From contig DASTXE010000006.1 in NCBI GenBank assembly GCA_035765535.1, positions 62,001 to 126,000 on the forward strand: DNA of 64,000 bases, read 5' to 3'. Origin of the DNA: Rickettsiales bacterium (GTDB lineage Bacteria > Pseudomonadota > Alphaproteobacteria > Rickettsiales > JABCZZ01). The notes beneath the pieces were generated by a model. The model was not told the origin of the DNA. It ran no database searches and was given only the letters and a program-made list of their open reading frames with translations. The position numbers were made by a program, and so were the translations under genes. The first letter of the stretch is position 1. Every line of letters begins with the position of its first letter. Below are positions 18,779 through 27,702 of this stretch, piece after piece.

Positions 18779-19711
18779 ATGATCGAGATTTCCGTCGTGA
18801 TACCGATGTTCAACGAGTCCGAAGTCATGGAGAAACTGTTCGCGCGCCTGAAGCCCTGCATCGAACAGGTCACCACGAATTACGAAATTGTTTGCGTCAA
18901 TGACGGCAGCCGCGACGATACGCTTCTCAAACTCCGGGAATTCCATCGTCAGGACCCGCGTATTAAGGTCGTGCATCTGTCACGCAATTTCGGCAAGGAA
19001 GCAGCGCTCACCGCAGGGATAGACTATACTGTAGGCAGGGTCGTCATTCCGATCGATGCCGATCTGCAGGACCCGCCGGAAATGATTCCGCAAATGATCG
19101 CAAAATGGAAAGAGGGCTATAAGGTCGTGCTCGCCACGCGCCGCAGCCGCCCTACCGACTCCTGGCTGAAGCGTAAATCCGCCGGATGGTTTTACCGTGC
19201 GATCAACGCCGTCTCGACCGTAAAGATTCCACCCAACACCGGTGATTACCGTTTGATGGACCGCCAGGTGGTGGATGCCGTGAAACGCCTGCCGGAACGC
19301 ACGCGCTTTATGAAAGGCATTTTCGCTTTCGCAGGCTTCTCCACGACAACAATCTACTTTGACCGCGAATCTAGAGCCGCAGGCACCACAAGCTGGAATT
19401 ACTGGGGACTGTGGAAATTCGCGCTGGAAGGCATTTTCTCCTTCACCACTGTCCCCTTGCATATCTGGACTTATATGGGCGCGGTGATCTCGCTGGTCTC
19501 GTTCTTCTGGGCGCTGGAAATCATCGTCAAGACCATGATCTTCGGCAATCCCGTGCATGGCTACGCCTCCACGATGGTCGCAGTGCTATTCATGGGAGGC
19601 GTGCAGTTGCTGAGCATCGGCATCATCGGCGAATATGTCGGCCGCATCTTCACCGAAACCAAACACCGCCCGGTTTACCTGGTGGAAGAAACACTGGGAA
19701 TACAACAATGA
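18779..19711 (+). CDS. family 2 glycosyltransferase, GtrB/DPM-like
   Basis: A 310-residue GT-A enzyme: VVIPMFNESE start, VNDGSRDDT, and DADLQDPPE as the metal/nucleotide-sugar motif, followed by two C-terminal membrane helices (about 235-260 and 270-295). This matches GtrB/ArnC-like enzymes that move a sugar onto undecaprenyl or dolichyl phosphate at the membrane. It follows rdgB by 5 bases. The sugar is not predictable. The sequence after its stop becomes AT-rich. Confidence 0.85.
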   Translation: MIEISVVIPMFNESEVMEKLFARLKPCIEQVTTNYEIVCVNDGSRDDTLLKLREFHRQDPRIKVVHLSRNFGKEAALTAGIDYTVGRVVIPIDADLQDPPEMIPQMIAKWKEGYKVVLATRRSRPTDSWLKRKSAGWFYRAINAVSTVKIPPNTGDYRLMDRQVVDAVKRLPERTRFMKGIFAFAGFSTTTIYFDRESRAAGTTSWNYWGLWKFALEGIFSFTTVPLHIWTYMGAVISLVSFFWALEIIVKTMIFGNPVHGYASTMVAVLFMGGVQLLSIGIIGEYVGRIFTETKHRPVYLVEETLGIQQ

Positions 19712-19723
19712 GGGAATAATCCC

Positions 19724-19752
19724 TTGACAATATAATTCGAAACCTATAAGAT
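19724..19752 (+). promoter_or_regulatory. promoter of the toxin-like cassette
   Basis: TTGACA (19724-19729), 17 bases, then TAAGAT (19747-19752). It lies directly after the glycosyltransferase stop codon and about 25 bases before the first cassette ATG, so the three overlapping genes probably have their own promoter. Confidence 0.6.
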
Positions 19753-19776
19753 ATCCGCGCAATAAGATCGCGAGGT

Positions 19777-20247
19777 ATGATGAACTTCCAGCCACTACGC
19801 AAACTCACGCTTACTCCCAAAGGCATCATGCTGGATGGAGAATGCCTCAATAACACTTCTTTTGATCAATTAACCGAACGCTCACAGCGTTATATCGCCC
19901 GCGCTAATGACCTATTAAAGCGGGTACACCCTGAAGACTGGGATAGCCATATACCGCACGAGATAAACAATGTCCCCGCATTAGCAAAAGCTCATATGAT
20001 GTTGGCACTGGCCAATCCAATACTATTGGGTAAATACAGCCCGGACCAACCGCGCGACTGGCATGGTAGATGGACAAATGGTTCAAGTGAAGTTAGCAGT
20101 ATTCCCCATCGTCAAACAGAGTATCAATTCGCTGATAGTGGCCAAATAATAAATGATGCAAATACATCACCCGCAATCGTTAAAAATCCTGTCAAATTGA
20201 ATGATGGAACAACTGTTAATGACCGACTACAGGCAAATCTATTTTAA
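19777..20247 (+). CDS. hypothetical protein with SPDQPRDWHGRWT motif, toxin-cassette N-terminal part
   Basis: A 156-residue protein with no domain I can name. Residues around 88-100 read YSPDQPRDWHGRWT, a motif type seen just before toxin domains in bacterial polymorphic toxins and in phage head-associated proteins. Base composition is clearly AT-richer than its neighbours. Its TAA overlaps the next ATG by one base (TAATG). The linker-like motif would normally be joined to the toxin domain in one chain, so this gene and the next may be two coupled proteins or one gene split by an old frameshift. Starts at 19777 and 19780 are both possible after GAGG. Confidence 0.6.
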   Translation: MMNFQPLRKLTLTPKGIMLDGECLNNTSFDQLTERSQRYIARANDLLKRVHPEDWDSHIPHEINNVPALAKAHMMLALANPILLGKYSPDQPRDWHGRWTNGSSEVSSIPHRQTEYQFADSGQIINDANTSPAIVKNPVKLNDGTTVNDRLQANLF

Positions 20248-20648
20248 TGCCTGCAAGTGTGTCCTTATCAGCAAATGCCCAATTTGGTGAAAACATAAAG
20301 AACTCTTCTTGGATCAGCAAAGATGCAGTTATGTTTGAGGCTTTTAAACCTAACGGTACTATGGATTATCAAAGAATATCTTCATCGCTCAAAGATAGTA
20401 AAGGAGATGTCCTAATAGATAAAGACTACATTAACTTTGGAAACTTCAATTACGGTGTAGTAGCCGCTGCTGCTGGTTATCCACTTGACGATGCATTATC
20501 TTATGCTGCCAAGCTGAATCGTTATCACGCACTAACAAACCGGAATATTAACACGTCCGGAAAATATGGCGGAAATGTACGCAATGAGTATTATATCCGT
20601 ATGGGATACCTAGCTTACACATCAGATAAAATAAAAGGGGCGCAGTAA
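20247..20648 (+). CDS. putative toxin, bacterial toxin 44-like
   Basis: A 133-residue AT-rich gene. The pattern INFGNFNYGVVAAAAGYPLD, then an Ala/Asn-rich helix, GKYGGNVRNEYYIRMGYLAY at the end, resembles the Ntox44 polymorphic toxin family, where a YG..G.AAG.. segment and a C-terminal 'D..I..G' helix are conserved. That assignment is from memory of the family and is tentative. It overlaps both neighbours by one base (TAATG at each junction) and is followed by a membrane protein, the arrangement expected for toxin plus immunity. No signal peptide is present. Confidence 0.5.
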   Translation: MPASVSLSANAQFGENIKNSSWISKDAVMFEAFKPNGTMDYQRISSSLKDSKGDVLIDKDYINFGNFNYGVVAAAAGYPLDDALSYAAKLNRYHALTNRNINTSGKYGGNVRNEYYIRMGYLAYTSDKIKGAQ

Positions 20649-21121
20649 TGACTCCGGCGAAAGAAGTTTTGCGCATCACTTGCTCATTCTTAATCATAAA
20701 CTGTATCCTCTACTTCGGAACGTTTGCTGGCTACTTCATTATAACAAGCATACAAGATCGTGCATTTCAGGATATTAATTATCAGGCTATGACTTTATTA
20801 GCTGATACTGCCATATTCAGTATATTCGCATTCCTGATGACTGTGCCACTCATACTTCTTACATCAGCAGCATTTATCGCAGGTGGATATGCTATATTAG
20901 GAAGACTTCCACTATGGTATGGATTGGTATTACTTCCCCCCTGTACAATAGCCCTTGCTATGCAATACCACCTAGATGGCCACTTTTATAGTGAAGTTAC
21001 CAAAAGATATATCGCTGAAGGGCTTTGCCCAACTATTCTCGCATATCTTATCGTGTACTGGCGTCTCAGAAAAACCGCACCAGCTCGGAAATCCCAAACG
21101 CAACAAGCGCCACACCCGTAA
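20648..21121 (+). CDS. small membrane protein, candidate immunity protein
   Basis: A 157-residue protein with four predicted membrane helices (about 8-32, 47-72, 76-95 and 125-142) and a basic tail. I do not recognise a family. It starts in a TAATG overlap with the toxin-like gene and has the same AT-rich composition, so it was probably acquired with it. Its 3' end overlaps the end of the convergent LysE-type gene by 56 bases. Immunity is inferred from position only. Confidence 0.5.
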   Translation: MTPAKEVLRITCSFLIINCILYFGTFAGYFIITSIQDRAFQDINYQAMTLLADTAIFSIFAFLMTVPLILLTSAAFIAGGYAILGRLPLWYGLVLLPPCTIALAMQYHLDGHFYSEVTKRYIAEGLCPTILAYLIVYWRLRKTAPARKSQTQQAPHP

Positions 21122-21689
21122 CACGGTCAATCATTTCACGCACGCGCACGCTGATCACATGGCGGAAATAGGAAACGCTGATAACCACGCCGCTCAGCCA
21201 CGCGCATGATCCCATGAATATCCCAGCAACCACCGCACCGCAATCAATCGGCTTGAACCCGCCCTGCGGCGCAAGCACCGTGAAGCTGGTCACGAAAAAC
21301 ATCACCGTCAGCGGATTTGCCAGTGTCATAAGCATGGCGCTGCTGAATGCATAAGGGATAGAAATAGTGGAGCGGCACTCTTTGCCCTCAATCTCCGGCT
21401 CAGCTTTCGTAAAATAAATCTTTATACCGAAGCCGATGAGAAAGATCGCCGCAAACAGATGGAACGCCACTTCATGCGCCAATAAGAAATCCGAAACCCG
21501 CGTAAGCCCGAGCGCGGCAATAGCAGAATATACGGCATCGCTCGCCGCGACTCCCGCCGCTGTTACCACACCGTATTTCCAGCCATAGGCAAGCGTACGG
21601 CGCATACACAGCACATTCATCGGCCCCACCGGAGCCGCCACGGCTATGCCGAACATAAGCGCTTTCAGATAGAGCAGTAGCAGCGCCAT
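21066..21689 (-). CDS. LysE/RhtB family amino-acid exporter
   Basis: A 207-residue inner-membrane protein with six hydrophobic segments. The N-terminal GIAVAAPVGPMNVLCMRRTL matches the LysE/RhtB signature (G....PGP....). Members export amino acids such as lysine, homoserine or threonine; the substrate here cannot be told. It starts 7 bases after rnj and probably belongs to the coaX-rnj transcript. Confidence 0.85.
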   Translation of the reverse strand: MALLLLYLKALMFGIAVAAPVGPMNVLCMRRTLAYGWKYGVVTAAGVAASDAVYSAIAALGLTRVSDFLLAHEVAFHLFAAIFLIGFGIKIYFTKAEPEIEGKECRSTISIPYAFSSAMLMTLANPLTVMFFVTSFTVLAPQGGFKPIDCGAVVAGIFMGSCAWLSGVVISVSYFRHVISVRVREMIDRVTGVALVAFGISELVRFF

Positions 21690-21696
21690 GACGCCG

Positions 21697-23358
21697 TCAC
21701 ACCTTCAGCACATGCACATCGAGCACGGGCTTCTTGCCCAGCTCGTCACGCAGAAGTTTGCGGATAGCAGTGCGCACAGCATCGGTGATCTTATCCACCC
21801 CGTCCTTCGGACGCATGCGAGAAAGCACATCGTCAATCTCATCGCGCAGCGCAAGGAACAGATCCTTATCTTCGTTCTGATCGAGTGAACCGGGAGCGGA
21901 AATGCGCGGCTCAGCCATAAGCTCATTATCCTTGTTGATGACAAGGCTCGCCACCACGCAACCGTCTTCGCGGATCTTGCGACGCGTGCGGATGATAGGG
22001 CTGTCAGCGGCAATAAGCGAGTTGCCGTCCACGGCGATATAGCCTGACTGCACCTGCGCGATCTCCATCGCCCTGCCCTGCGCGAGCAGAATCACGGAAC
22101 CGTTGCGCGCTTCCACCGTCTCCGTCACCTGCAGCGAACGTGCAAGCTTTGCATGTTCATGGATATGACGCGCTTCGCCATGCGTCGGCACGGCGATCTG
22201 TGGCCGCACCATCTGGTACATCGCCGTCAGCTCGTCACGACACGGATGGCCGGAAACATGCACATGGTGGCGCCCTTCCGTAATCACCTCGATACCGCGC
22301 AGCGTCAGCGCGTTACACGTATAGGAAATCTTGGTTTCGTTGCCGGGAATCTTGCGTGAAGAAAAAATCACCGTATCACCGGGCGAAAGGCGGATATTCG
22401 GGTGTTCGCCGCGCGCCACTTTGGAAAGCGCAGCCAGCGGTTCACCCTGACAGCCCGTGCAGATCACGAGGATATCGTTCTTCGCCACATCGCCGATCTC
22501 ACGCTCACCCAGAAGCGGATTGATATCCTGCAGGTAACCGCTTTCAACGGCAGCGTTGATTACGCGGCGCAACGAACGCCCTGCAATTGCCACATGCCTG
22601 CCAGCCGCCTGCCCTGCCTTGATAATGGATTCCAGACGCGCGATGTTGGAAGCAAATGTCGTCACGATAACGCGGTTCTTACAATCCGCGATAATTTTCT
22701 GCAGGCTTTCCTGCACGCCCTCTTCCGACCCCGAAGTGCCATCCGAAAAAACATTCGTGGAGTCGCACACCATGGCAAGCACGCCCTCATCGCCATATTT
22801 GCGTAGCGTCACTTCGTCCGTCACCGGACCAACCAACGGAGCCGGATCGAGCTTCCAGTCCCCCGTATGCATGACCACGCCTTTATCCGTACGCAGCGCA
22901 ATCGCCTGCATTTCCGGGATGGAATGGGTGAGTGGAATCATCTCGAACTCGAACGGATCGAGCTGAATCTTCTGGCCGGGACGCACTTCATGCACGGGCA
23001 TCTTGAAATGAAGTCCTTCATCGGCAAGCTTCGCCTTGAGCACGGCCATCGTAAAAGGCGTCGCATAAAGCGGGCACCCAAGTTCTTCCCATAAATAAGG
23101 CACCGCCCCCAGATGGTCTTCATGCGCATGGGTCAACACAATGCCGAGCAGATCTTTCTTGTATTTCGAGATGAACGTGATATCCGGCAGCAGAATATCC
23201 ACGCCTGGGATATGCGAATCGGCAAAACCGATGCCCAGATCGATCATGATGAATTTGCCCTTATAGGCATAGAGATTGAGATTCATCCCGATTTCGTTAG
23301 AACCGCCCAGCGGGATGAACAGCAGTTCGTCCGCGTATTCCTTGATATTAAATGTCAT
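21697..23358 (-). CDS. rnj: ribonuclease J
   Basis: A 553-residue metallo-beta-lactamase/beta-CASP RNase. The zinc motif THAHEDHLGA has its metal ligands at H77, H79, D81 and H82. Motifs PLTHSIPE, HTGDWKLDP and DSTNVFSDGTSGSE follow, and the beta-CASP region ends with HVSGHPCRDEL and PTHGEARH. RNase J is a dual endo/5'-3' exoribonuclease in mRNA turnover and rRNA processing. It lies 21 bases after coaX, a common alphaproteobacterial pairing. Confidence 0.96.
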   Translation of the reverse strand: MTFNIKEYADELLFIPLGGSNEIGMNLNLYAYKGKFIMIDLGIGFADSHIPGVDILLPDITFISKYKKDLLGIVLTHAHEDHLGAVPYLWEELGCPLYATPFTMAVLKAKLADEGLHFKMPVHEVRPGQKIQLDPFEFEMIPLTHSIPEMQAIALRTDKGVVMHTGDWKLDPAPLVGPVTDEVTLRKYGDEGVLAMVCDSTNVFSDGTSGSEEGVQESLQKIIADCKNRVIVTTFASNIARLESIIKAGQAAGRHVAIAGRSLRRVINAAVESGYLQDINPLLGEREIGDVAKNDILVICTGCQGEPLAALSKVARGEHPNIRLSPGDTVIFSSRKIPGNETKISYTCNALTLRGIEVITEGRHHVHVSGHPCRDELTAMYQMVRPQIAVPTHGEARHIHEHAKLARSLQVTETVEARNGSVILLAQGRAMEIAQVQSGYIAVDGNSLIAADSPIIRTRRKIREDGCVVASLVINKDNELMAEPRISAPGSLDQNEDKDLFLALRDEIDDVLSRMRPKDGVDKITDAVRTAIRKLLRDELGKKPVLDVHVLKV

Positions 23359-23379
23359 TTTATATTATAGTTCCAAAAG

Positions 23380-24153
23380 TTAAGCTGTTACGTTCTTTTC
23401 ATAAATGAGCCGCAGCCCGTCGATTATAAGATCGGGCTCCAGCGCGTCAATCATCGGCGTTGCCTTAGCAAATAAAGGTGCGAGCCCGCCGGTGGCCACT
23501 ACATCCATTGCCCGTCCATATTCATTCTTGATGCGCGAGACAATGCCTTCAATCAGTCCTACATAGCCGAAATATACACCCGACTGCATGGCCGAAACCG
23601 TATCCTTGCCGATCACCTGGAACGGCCGCTCTACCGCAATGTTGGGCAATTTTGCCGCCGCTTTGTGCAATGCTTCCAGAGAGAGATTGATGCCCGGAGC
23701 GATCACACCGCCGATATAATCACCGCGTTCATCCACAATATCGAATGTGGTGGCCGTACCGAAATCCACGACGATCATCGGCTTTTTGTATTTATGCCAG
23801 GCCGCCACGGCATTGACGAGCCTGTCCGCACCGACTTCGCGCGGACGCTCGATCTTCGCGAGAATCCCCAGTTGCACGTTCGGCTCGCCAACAATCAGCA
23901 GCTCCGTATTGAAATAGCGCCGCGTCAGCATTCGTAAGGCAAAATTCGCCTGCGGCACGACGGAAGAAAGAATCGCAGCCTTGATATGTTTGGGTTCGAT
24001 ATTTTCATGGCGCATGATCTGCAGCAGCCAGACGCAGTATTCATCGGCCGTGCGTCGCGCATCGGTCGCCATACGCCACTGCCCTATCAGCTTGTTGCCG
24101 TCGAACACTGCGAAAACAGTGTTGGTATTGCCTGCGTCAATGACCAGCAGCAT
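23380..24153 (-). CDS. coaX: type III pantothenate kinase
   Basis: A 257-residue CoaX of the ASKHA fold, catalysing the first step of coenzyme A synthesis. Motifs: phosphate-binding DAGNTNTVFAVF near the N-terminus, PREVGADRLVNAVAAW, VDFGTATTFD, and GGVIAPGINLSLEALH. Type III enzymes are not feedback-inhibited by CoA, unlike CoaA. It is likely the first gene of coaX-rnj-lysE; the birA gene that often precedes it is not seen. Confidence 0.96.
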   Translation of the reverse strand: MLLVIDAGNTNTVFAVFDGNKLIGQWRMATDARRTADEYCVWLLQIMRHENIEPKHIKAAILSSVVPQANFALRMLTRRYFNTELLIVGEPNVQLGILAKIERPREVGADRLVNAVAAWHKYKKPMIVVDFGTATTFDIVDERGDYIGGVIAPGINLSLEALHKAAAKLPNIAVERPFQVIGKDTVSAMQSGVYFGYVGLIEGIVSRIKNEYGRAMDVVATGGLAPLFAKATPMIDALEPDLIIDGLRLIYEKNVTA

Positions 24154-24198
24154 GCGCGTTCCCTCTCTTTTAGCCCACGGCGGTAATTACTGTAAGCA

Positions 24199-24283
24199 TG
24201 GTGCGGGTGGAGGGACTTGAACCCCCACAGGTTGCCCCGTCAGAACCTAAATCTGATGCGTCTGCCAATTCCGCCACACCCGC
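24199..24283 (-). tRNA. tRNA-Leu (anticodon TAG)
   Basis: An 85-base class II tRNA on the minus strand with acceptor GCGGGTG/CACCCGC, anticodon loop TTTAGGT (anticodon TAG), a variable arm, T-loop GTTCAAG and encoded CCA. It lies directly upstream of coaX and beside the AT-rich patch at 24284-26393. Confidence 0.95.
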
Positions 24284-24559
24284 ACTTATATGGGGGATTT
24301 ATTACAGCATCTATGTGGGAAAAACCAGAATTATTCCATACAAATTAATAACCATCTTACAGGCTAGGCCTTAGGCTTGGCAGAAACTTATAAAGATATG
24401 TACCACTACACATATCCCTGCAATGGATAACTGTATTTATACAATATTAACTTATATCGATTATTATAAATAGAGATATCATCGAACACGAGACTATTCG
24501 AGTTTATCAAAAATCAATAATTACCTTTATATTCAGCATGTTATATAGAAAATACACAT

Positions 24560-26254
24560 ATGTATTTTGAAGGATATGGATGGGGCTATAAAAAAGACAC
24601 CCTGAAAAGTTCTGCAACCGGGGAAACAGGGACTTTATATGATCCTGGAAAAAACACTAATTTTATAACTCCACCCCGTTTTTATATGAAAGATCCTGTT
24701 CCTGCGCCAGGGCAGAAGTTTTCAACCGTGCTCGCATGGGAAATCACGCGAGCATTAATTGAAATTGCTGGGGGGGAAGTTCAAGCAAGCGCAGCCAATA
24801 GTGTTAAAGATAAAGATATAGGAACGATTTATACTCAGGATCCATTCTTTGTTATCCCTCAGCTCCAAGTGGCTGTTGGAAGAACTTTAAGTTCCGATTC
24901 TGCTCAGGACAAAAGCGCAGAGCTCGATCCAGAAGAACAAGAGAAAGATAAATATATAGAACCGGGGAAAACTCAGAAAGCTATACAAAAAGCTTACGGT
25001 CATGCGCAGCAAGAGCATGCCAGGATACTCAAATCAGAAGGGTACATGATACTTACTGTGCTCGGCAATGATATCCAGGGAGGAAATCTACTTTACCATG
25101 CTGGAAGCAATACAATATTTCAGGGATATTATCCCGATAGGCCCAACGGAAAGGGAACTGAGGCCGACTGCAAGGAATTGGAGCATGTGCTCCGTAAAAT
25201 GGTAGATCCATCTATCTCTGTAATTCAAGTCCCAGTTATTCAGGATAAATCACGGACAAATTATAGGTATGTTTTTCACATCGATGAGTACATGAACGTA
25301 CTACCTAAAGGAGAGATACTTCTTGATAGCAACCTTCTTAGCGCTGAAACTATCGAAAAGATTAAGCAGATCGTTGGAGAAGAGAATGTAATCGCAAATG
25401 ATAATCTAAAGAAGAATCATAATTTTATTACTGTAGGAGATACAATCATTACAGATGGTATGCCAGTTGATTTGCAAAGGGATTTGGTGGGCAGAGGTTA
25501 TAATATTATGACACGCCTAGATATCGTAGATAATCCTATACTGTTTAACCAAGTCTTTGAAAAGTTAAAGGAATATGATGTTCGCTCCCGGCCTGCCGCT
25601 AAAGAATTGGAATGGGGACGTTCACAGTTTGATAAAACGTTTTCTGCACTTGCGAGTGGCAAAGGACTGGACACGATGGAATCTGGTCCCGTTACAGATG
25701 ATGAGTTTAAGCGTAGGTTGCGTAATTCACTTGCTTCTGGTGAAACCAACTTAACGATAAGAGATGGGGGAATACATTGTTTGGCGCTTCAAACCTCTCT
25801 CGGTGAGCGCGATATGGAACGCCCTACACAAGCTATGGCTACTACCAAACTGCCTGATTTGATTAACCAAGCGATGATATCTACACTATTAGAGTATGCA
25901 TTAGCACAAACCTCAAGCCTTCTTGCTGCCCAAAATAGTGCTCAACCACAAGCACATGAAAGTAAGCCATCCACGCCCACAGCAACTCATGGCTCCTCCG
26001 AATCATCAACAGAAAATCGAGCCGCTCTTAGAGAAAACGATGTTGTCCCTCCCGTACCAGCTATGAGTTTTTCTGGATTATCCAGTTTAACTAGCACAGC
26101 GTTATTCTCTTCACTCAAGGATAGTTTAACAAAAATGAAAAGCGTAACTGCAGCACAAGCGCATGTAGAAGATACGGTATCCACTCCTGCGGCAACTCCT
26201 ACTCATGAATCTTCAGGATCACCCATAGCAAACAGCCCTAGTCGCAGAAGATAA
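24560..26254 (+). CDS. peptidylarginine-deiminase-like (guanidino-modifying) enzyme with low-complexity tail
   Basis: A 564-residue AT-rich orphan gene. Four motifs of the PAD/agmatine deiminase fold occur in order: YTQDPFF (Asp94), GGN (174-176), FHIDEYMNVLP (His240, Asp242) and GGIHCLALQ (Cys407). They match the PAD4 residues D350, H471, D473 and C645 with exact HxD spacing and a similar His-to-Cys distance (167 versus 174). Such enzymes hydrolyse the guanidino group, for example peptidyl-arginine to citrulline. From about residue 455 the protein is Ser/Thr/Ala/Pro-rich without a domain. No signal peptide or clear ribosome binding site is seen; an in-frame stop at 24518 leaves 24560 as the first ATG. 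Confidence 0.6.
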   Translation: MYFEGYGWGYKKDTLKSSATGETGTLYDPGKNTNFITPPRFYMKDPVPAPGQKFSTVLAWEITRALIEIAGGEVQASAANSVKDKDIGTIYTQDPFFVIPQLQVAVGRTLSSDSAQDKSAELDPEEQEKDKYIEPGKTQKAIQKAYGHAQQEHARILKSEGYMILTVLGNDIQGGNLLYHAGSNTIFQGYYPDRPNGKGTEADCKELEHVLRKMVDPSISVIQVPVIQDKSRTNYRYVFHIDEYMNVLPKGEILLDSNLLSAETIEKIKQIVGEENVIANDNLKKNHNFITVGDTIITDGMPVDLQRDLVGRGYNIMTRLDIVDNPILFNQVFEKLKEYDVRSRPAAKELEWGRSQFDKTFSALASGKGLDTMESGPVTDDEFKRRLRNSLASGETNLTIRDGGIHCLALQTSLGERDMERPTQAMATTKLPDLINQAMISTLLEYALAQTSSLLAAQNSAQPQAHESKPSTPTATHGSSESSTENRAALRENDVVPPVPAMSFSGLSSLTSTALFSSLKDSLTKMKSVTAAQAHVEDTVSTPAATPTHESSGSPIANSPSRRR

Positions 26255-26393
26255 ACACCGTAAAATAATGCTAATTTCAAAAAGTACTGGAATTGACGCG
26301 CGATGATTTCACGCATCCTCATGAATATGATGCCATCAAAAAATCACAGAAGCACACCTAGCGGCTATCCAACTATTCATACAATTAACTACG

Positions 26394-27176
26394 CTATTTT
26401 TGCAGCTTCCCCTCTTGCACCAGCAGATACCCCCGGTTCTCCACCGTGTCGAACGTGCGCATGGCCGCGATCAGATCATTAGCCGGAACCCATACCCAGT
26501 TAAACTCCATAGAGTTCACATCCAGCACAAGAAATGAATCAGACTGTGCGTCATATGCTCCAAGCGGAGAGATATGCCCCAACTCCTCCTGCCCAAGCGC
26601 CTTGCGTGAATAATTCACGAGCACATAATCACCCGCCTGCTGCAGGTTATCTGTCAACTCCTTGCGGATAACCAGATCGCTGAGCGATGCATCGGCAACA
26701 CGTTCGGTAACATCCAAGCCGTATGAGCGTAACAGCGCGGCAAGCTGTGACAATTGCAGACCGTAATCGGAAACGGGCTTGCCGTTAATCTGAACGGGTT
26801 TTCCCAACACCGCCATCCTGCTTTTGGTATGGCTGTTCAGCAAAGTGTCCTGCGAATAACGATGATAGATGGGATCGAATCCCTTCGGCATGTAACGCCT
26901 CTCTGCTTTGGAAAGCAGCGCATTATCCTGCGGCTTGGCGTAGGCAGGATTATGCAGGCGCAGTGTATTGAGCACGATTACGGAAGAAGCCACACCGCAG
27001 AATAGTTTATTCTCCTGGCTCTCAAAATGATTGGCGAGTGGAAAGAAATCTACTTTTGCCTGCGAACGCTCAAGCCGCTTCATGCCCTCGGCACTGTCAA
27101 AATTGATAAGATCGGCAGCGAATAACGGCTCACTCCACGCAATTACAACAGAAAGAATAAAAAGAACAAGGCGCAT
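26394..27176 (-). CDS. secreted phytochelatin-synthase-family papain-like protein
   Basis: A 260-residue protein with a signal peptide (about 1-20, cleavage after LFA). The phytochelatin synthase catalytic triad is present: Cys60 in NKLFCGVASSVIVLN, with Gln54 before it, His201 in GHISPLGAYD and Asp219 in VLDVNS. Bacterial relatives act mainly as glutathione gamma-glutamylcysteine hydrolases, with weak or no phytochelatin synthesis. The C-terminal sensory domain of plant enzymes is missing. The export signal would place it in the periplasm or outside the cell. Neighbouring genes do not indicate metal resistance. Confidence 0.85.
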   Translation of the reverse strand: MRLVLFILSVVIAWSEPLFAADLINFDSAEGMKRLERSQAKVDFFPLANHFESQENKLFCGVASSVIVLNTLRLHNPAYAKPQDNALLSKAERRYMPKGFDPIYHRYSQDTLLNSHTKSRMAVLGKPVQINGKPVSDYGLQLSQLAALLRSYGLDVTERVADASLSDLVIRKELTDNLQQAGDYVLVNYSRKALGQEELGHISPLGAYDAQSDSFLVLDVNSMEFNWVWVPANDLIAAMRTFDTVENRGYLLVQEGKLQK

Positions 27177-27413
27177 AATCTCTCCCTTTTCAATGCCGGT
27201 AAATAATAGTGAAAACCGCGCTGCGATAAGCGCGACAGTAGGTAAAGCATCCGCCGGATGATTCCGAAAAAACGGCCAACACGCTATGCGTTCATGCTAA
27301 CATGAAGAGCACGGATTGCAAGGAAACCCGGCAAATATCTGAGCATTCAGGAAAACTCTTTTTTCAGTGCAAAGTTGCAAAACACGCATTGACGGTCGTC
27401 CTATAGTTAGGGT

Positions 27414-27662
27414 ATGGCTATGCCCCTCAGCAAGAACTTGATGACGACGACAGATATGGAACTTACAGCCTTTGATGGACAGAACGTAACGGTAGCCTTC
27501 TCGCGCGAAGAGTTTCAAACCCTGGTGCGGATGTGCAGGTTCGTCAGCAGCGCATACGATACAATCGAACGCGAGCTGATTACCATCAACAGCCCTAGAC
27601 ACAAAGTAGATGTTGTCCTGGGTGGAGTGGATACCGTCGCTGCTAAAACCGCCATTAAATAA
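27414..27662 (+). CDS. hypothetical small protein
   Basis: An 82-residue protein that I do not recognise. The middle (about 22-50) could form a beta strand and helix (NVTVAFSREEFQTLVRMC). There is no signal peptide or membrane segment. Several in-frame ATGs (27414, 27420, 27441) leave the start uncertain. It lies 40 bases before another small hypothetical gene on the same strand, next to the exopolysaccharide export genes. Confidence 0.55.
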   Translation: MAMPLSKNLMTTTDMELTAFDGQNVTVAFSREEFQTLVRMCRFVSSAYDTIERELITINSPRHKVDVVLGGVDTVAAKTAIK

Positions 27663-27702
27663 GACCACTTTAAAACCGCAATAAGACCGCCCGGAGGATA
27701 TA

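Noticed and set aside
24199..26393. tRNA-Leu as an integration site for the AT-rich patch
   Set aside because: The patch lies at the 5' side of the tRNA, not the 3' side, and I found no second copy of the tRNA end and no integrase gene.
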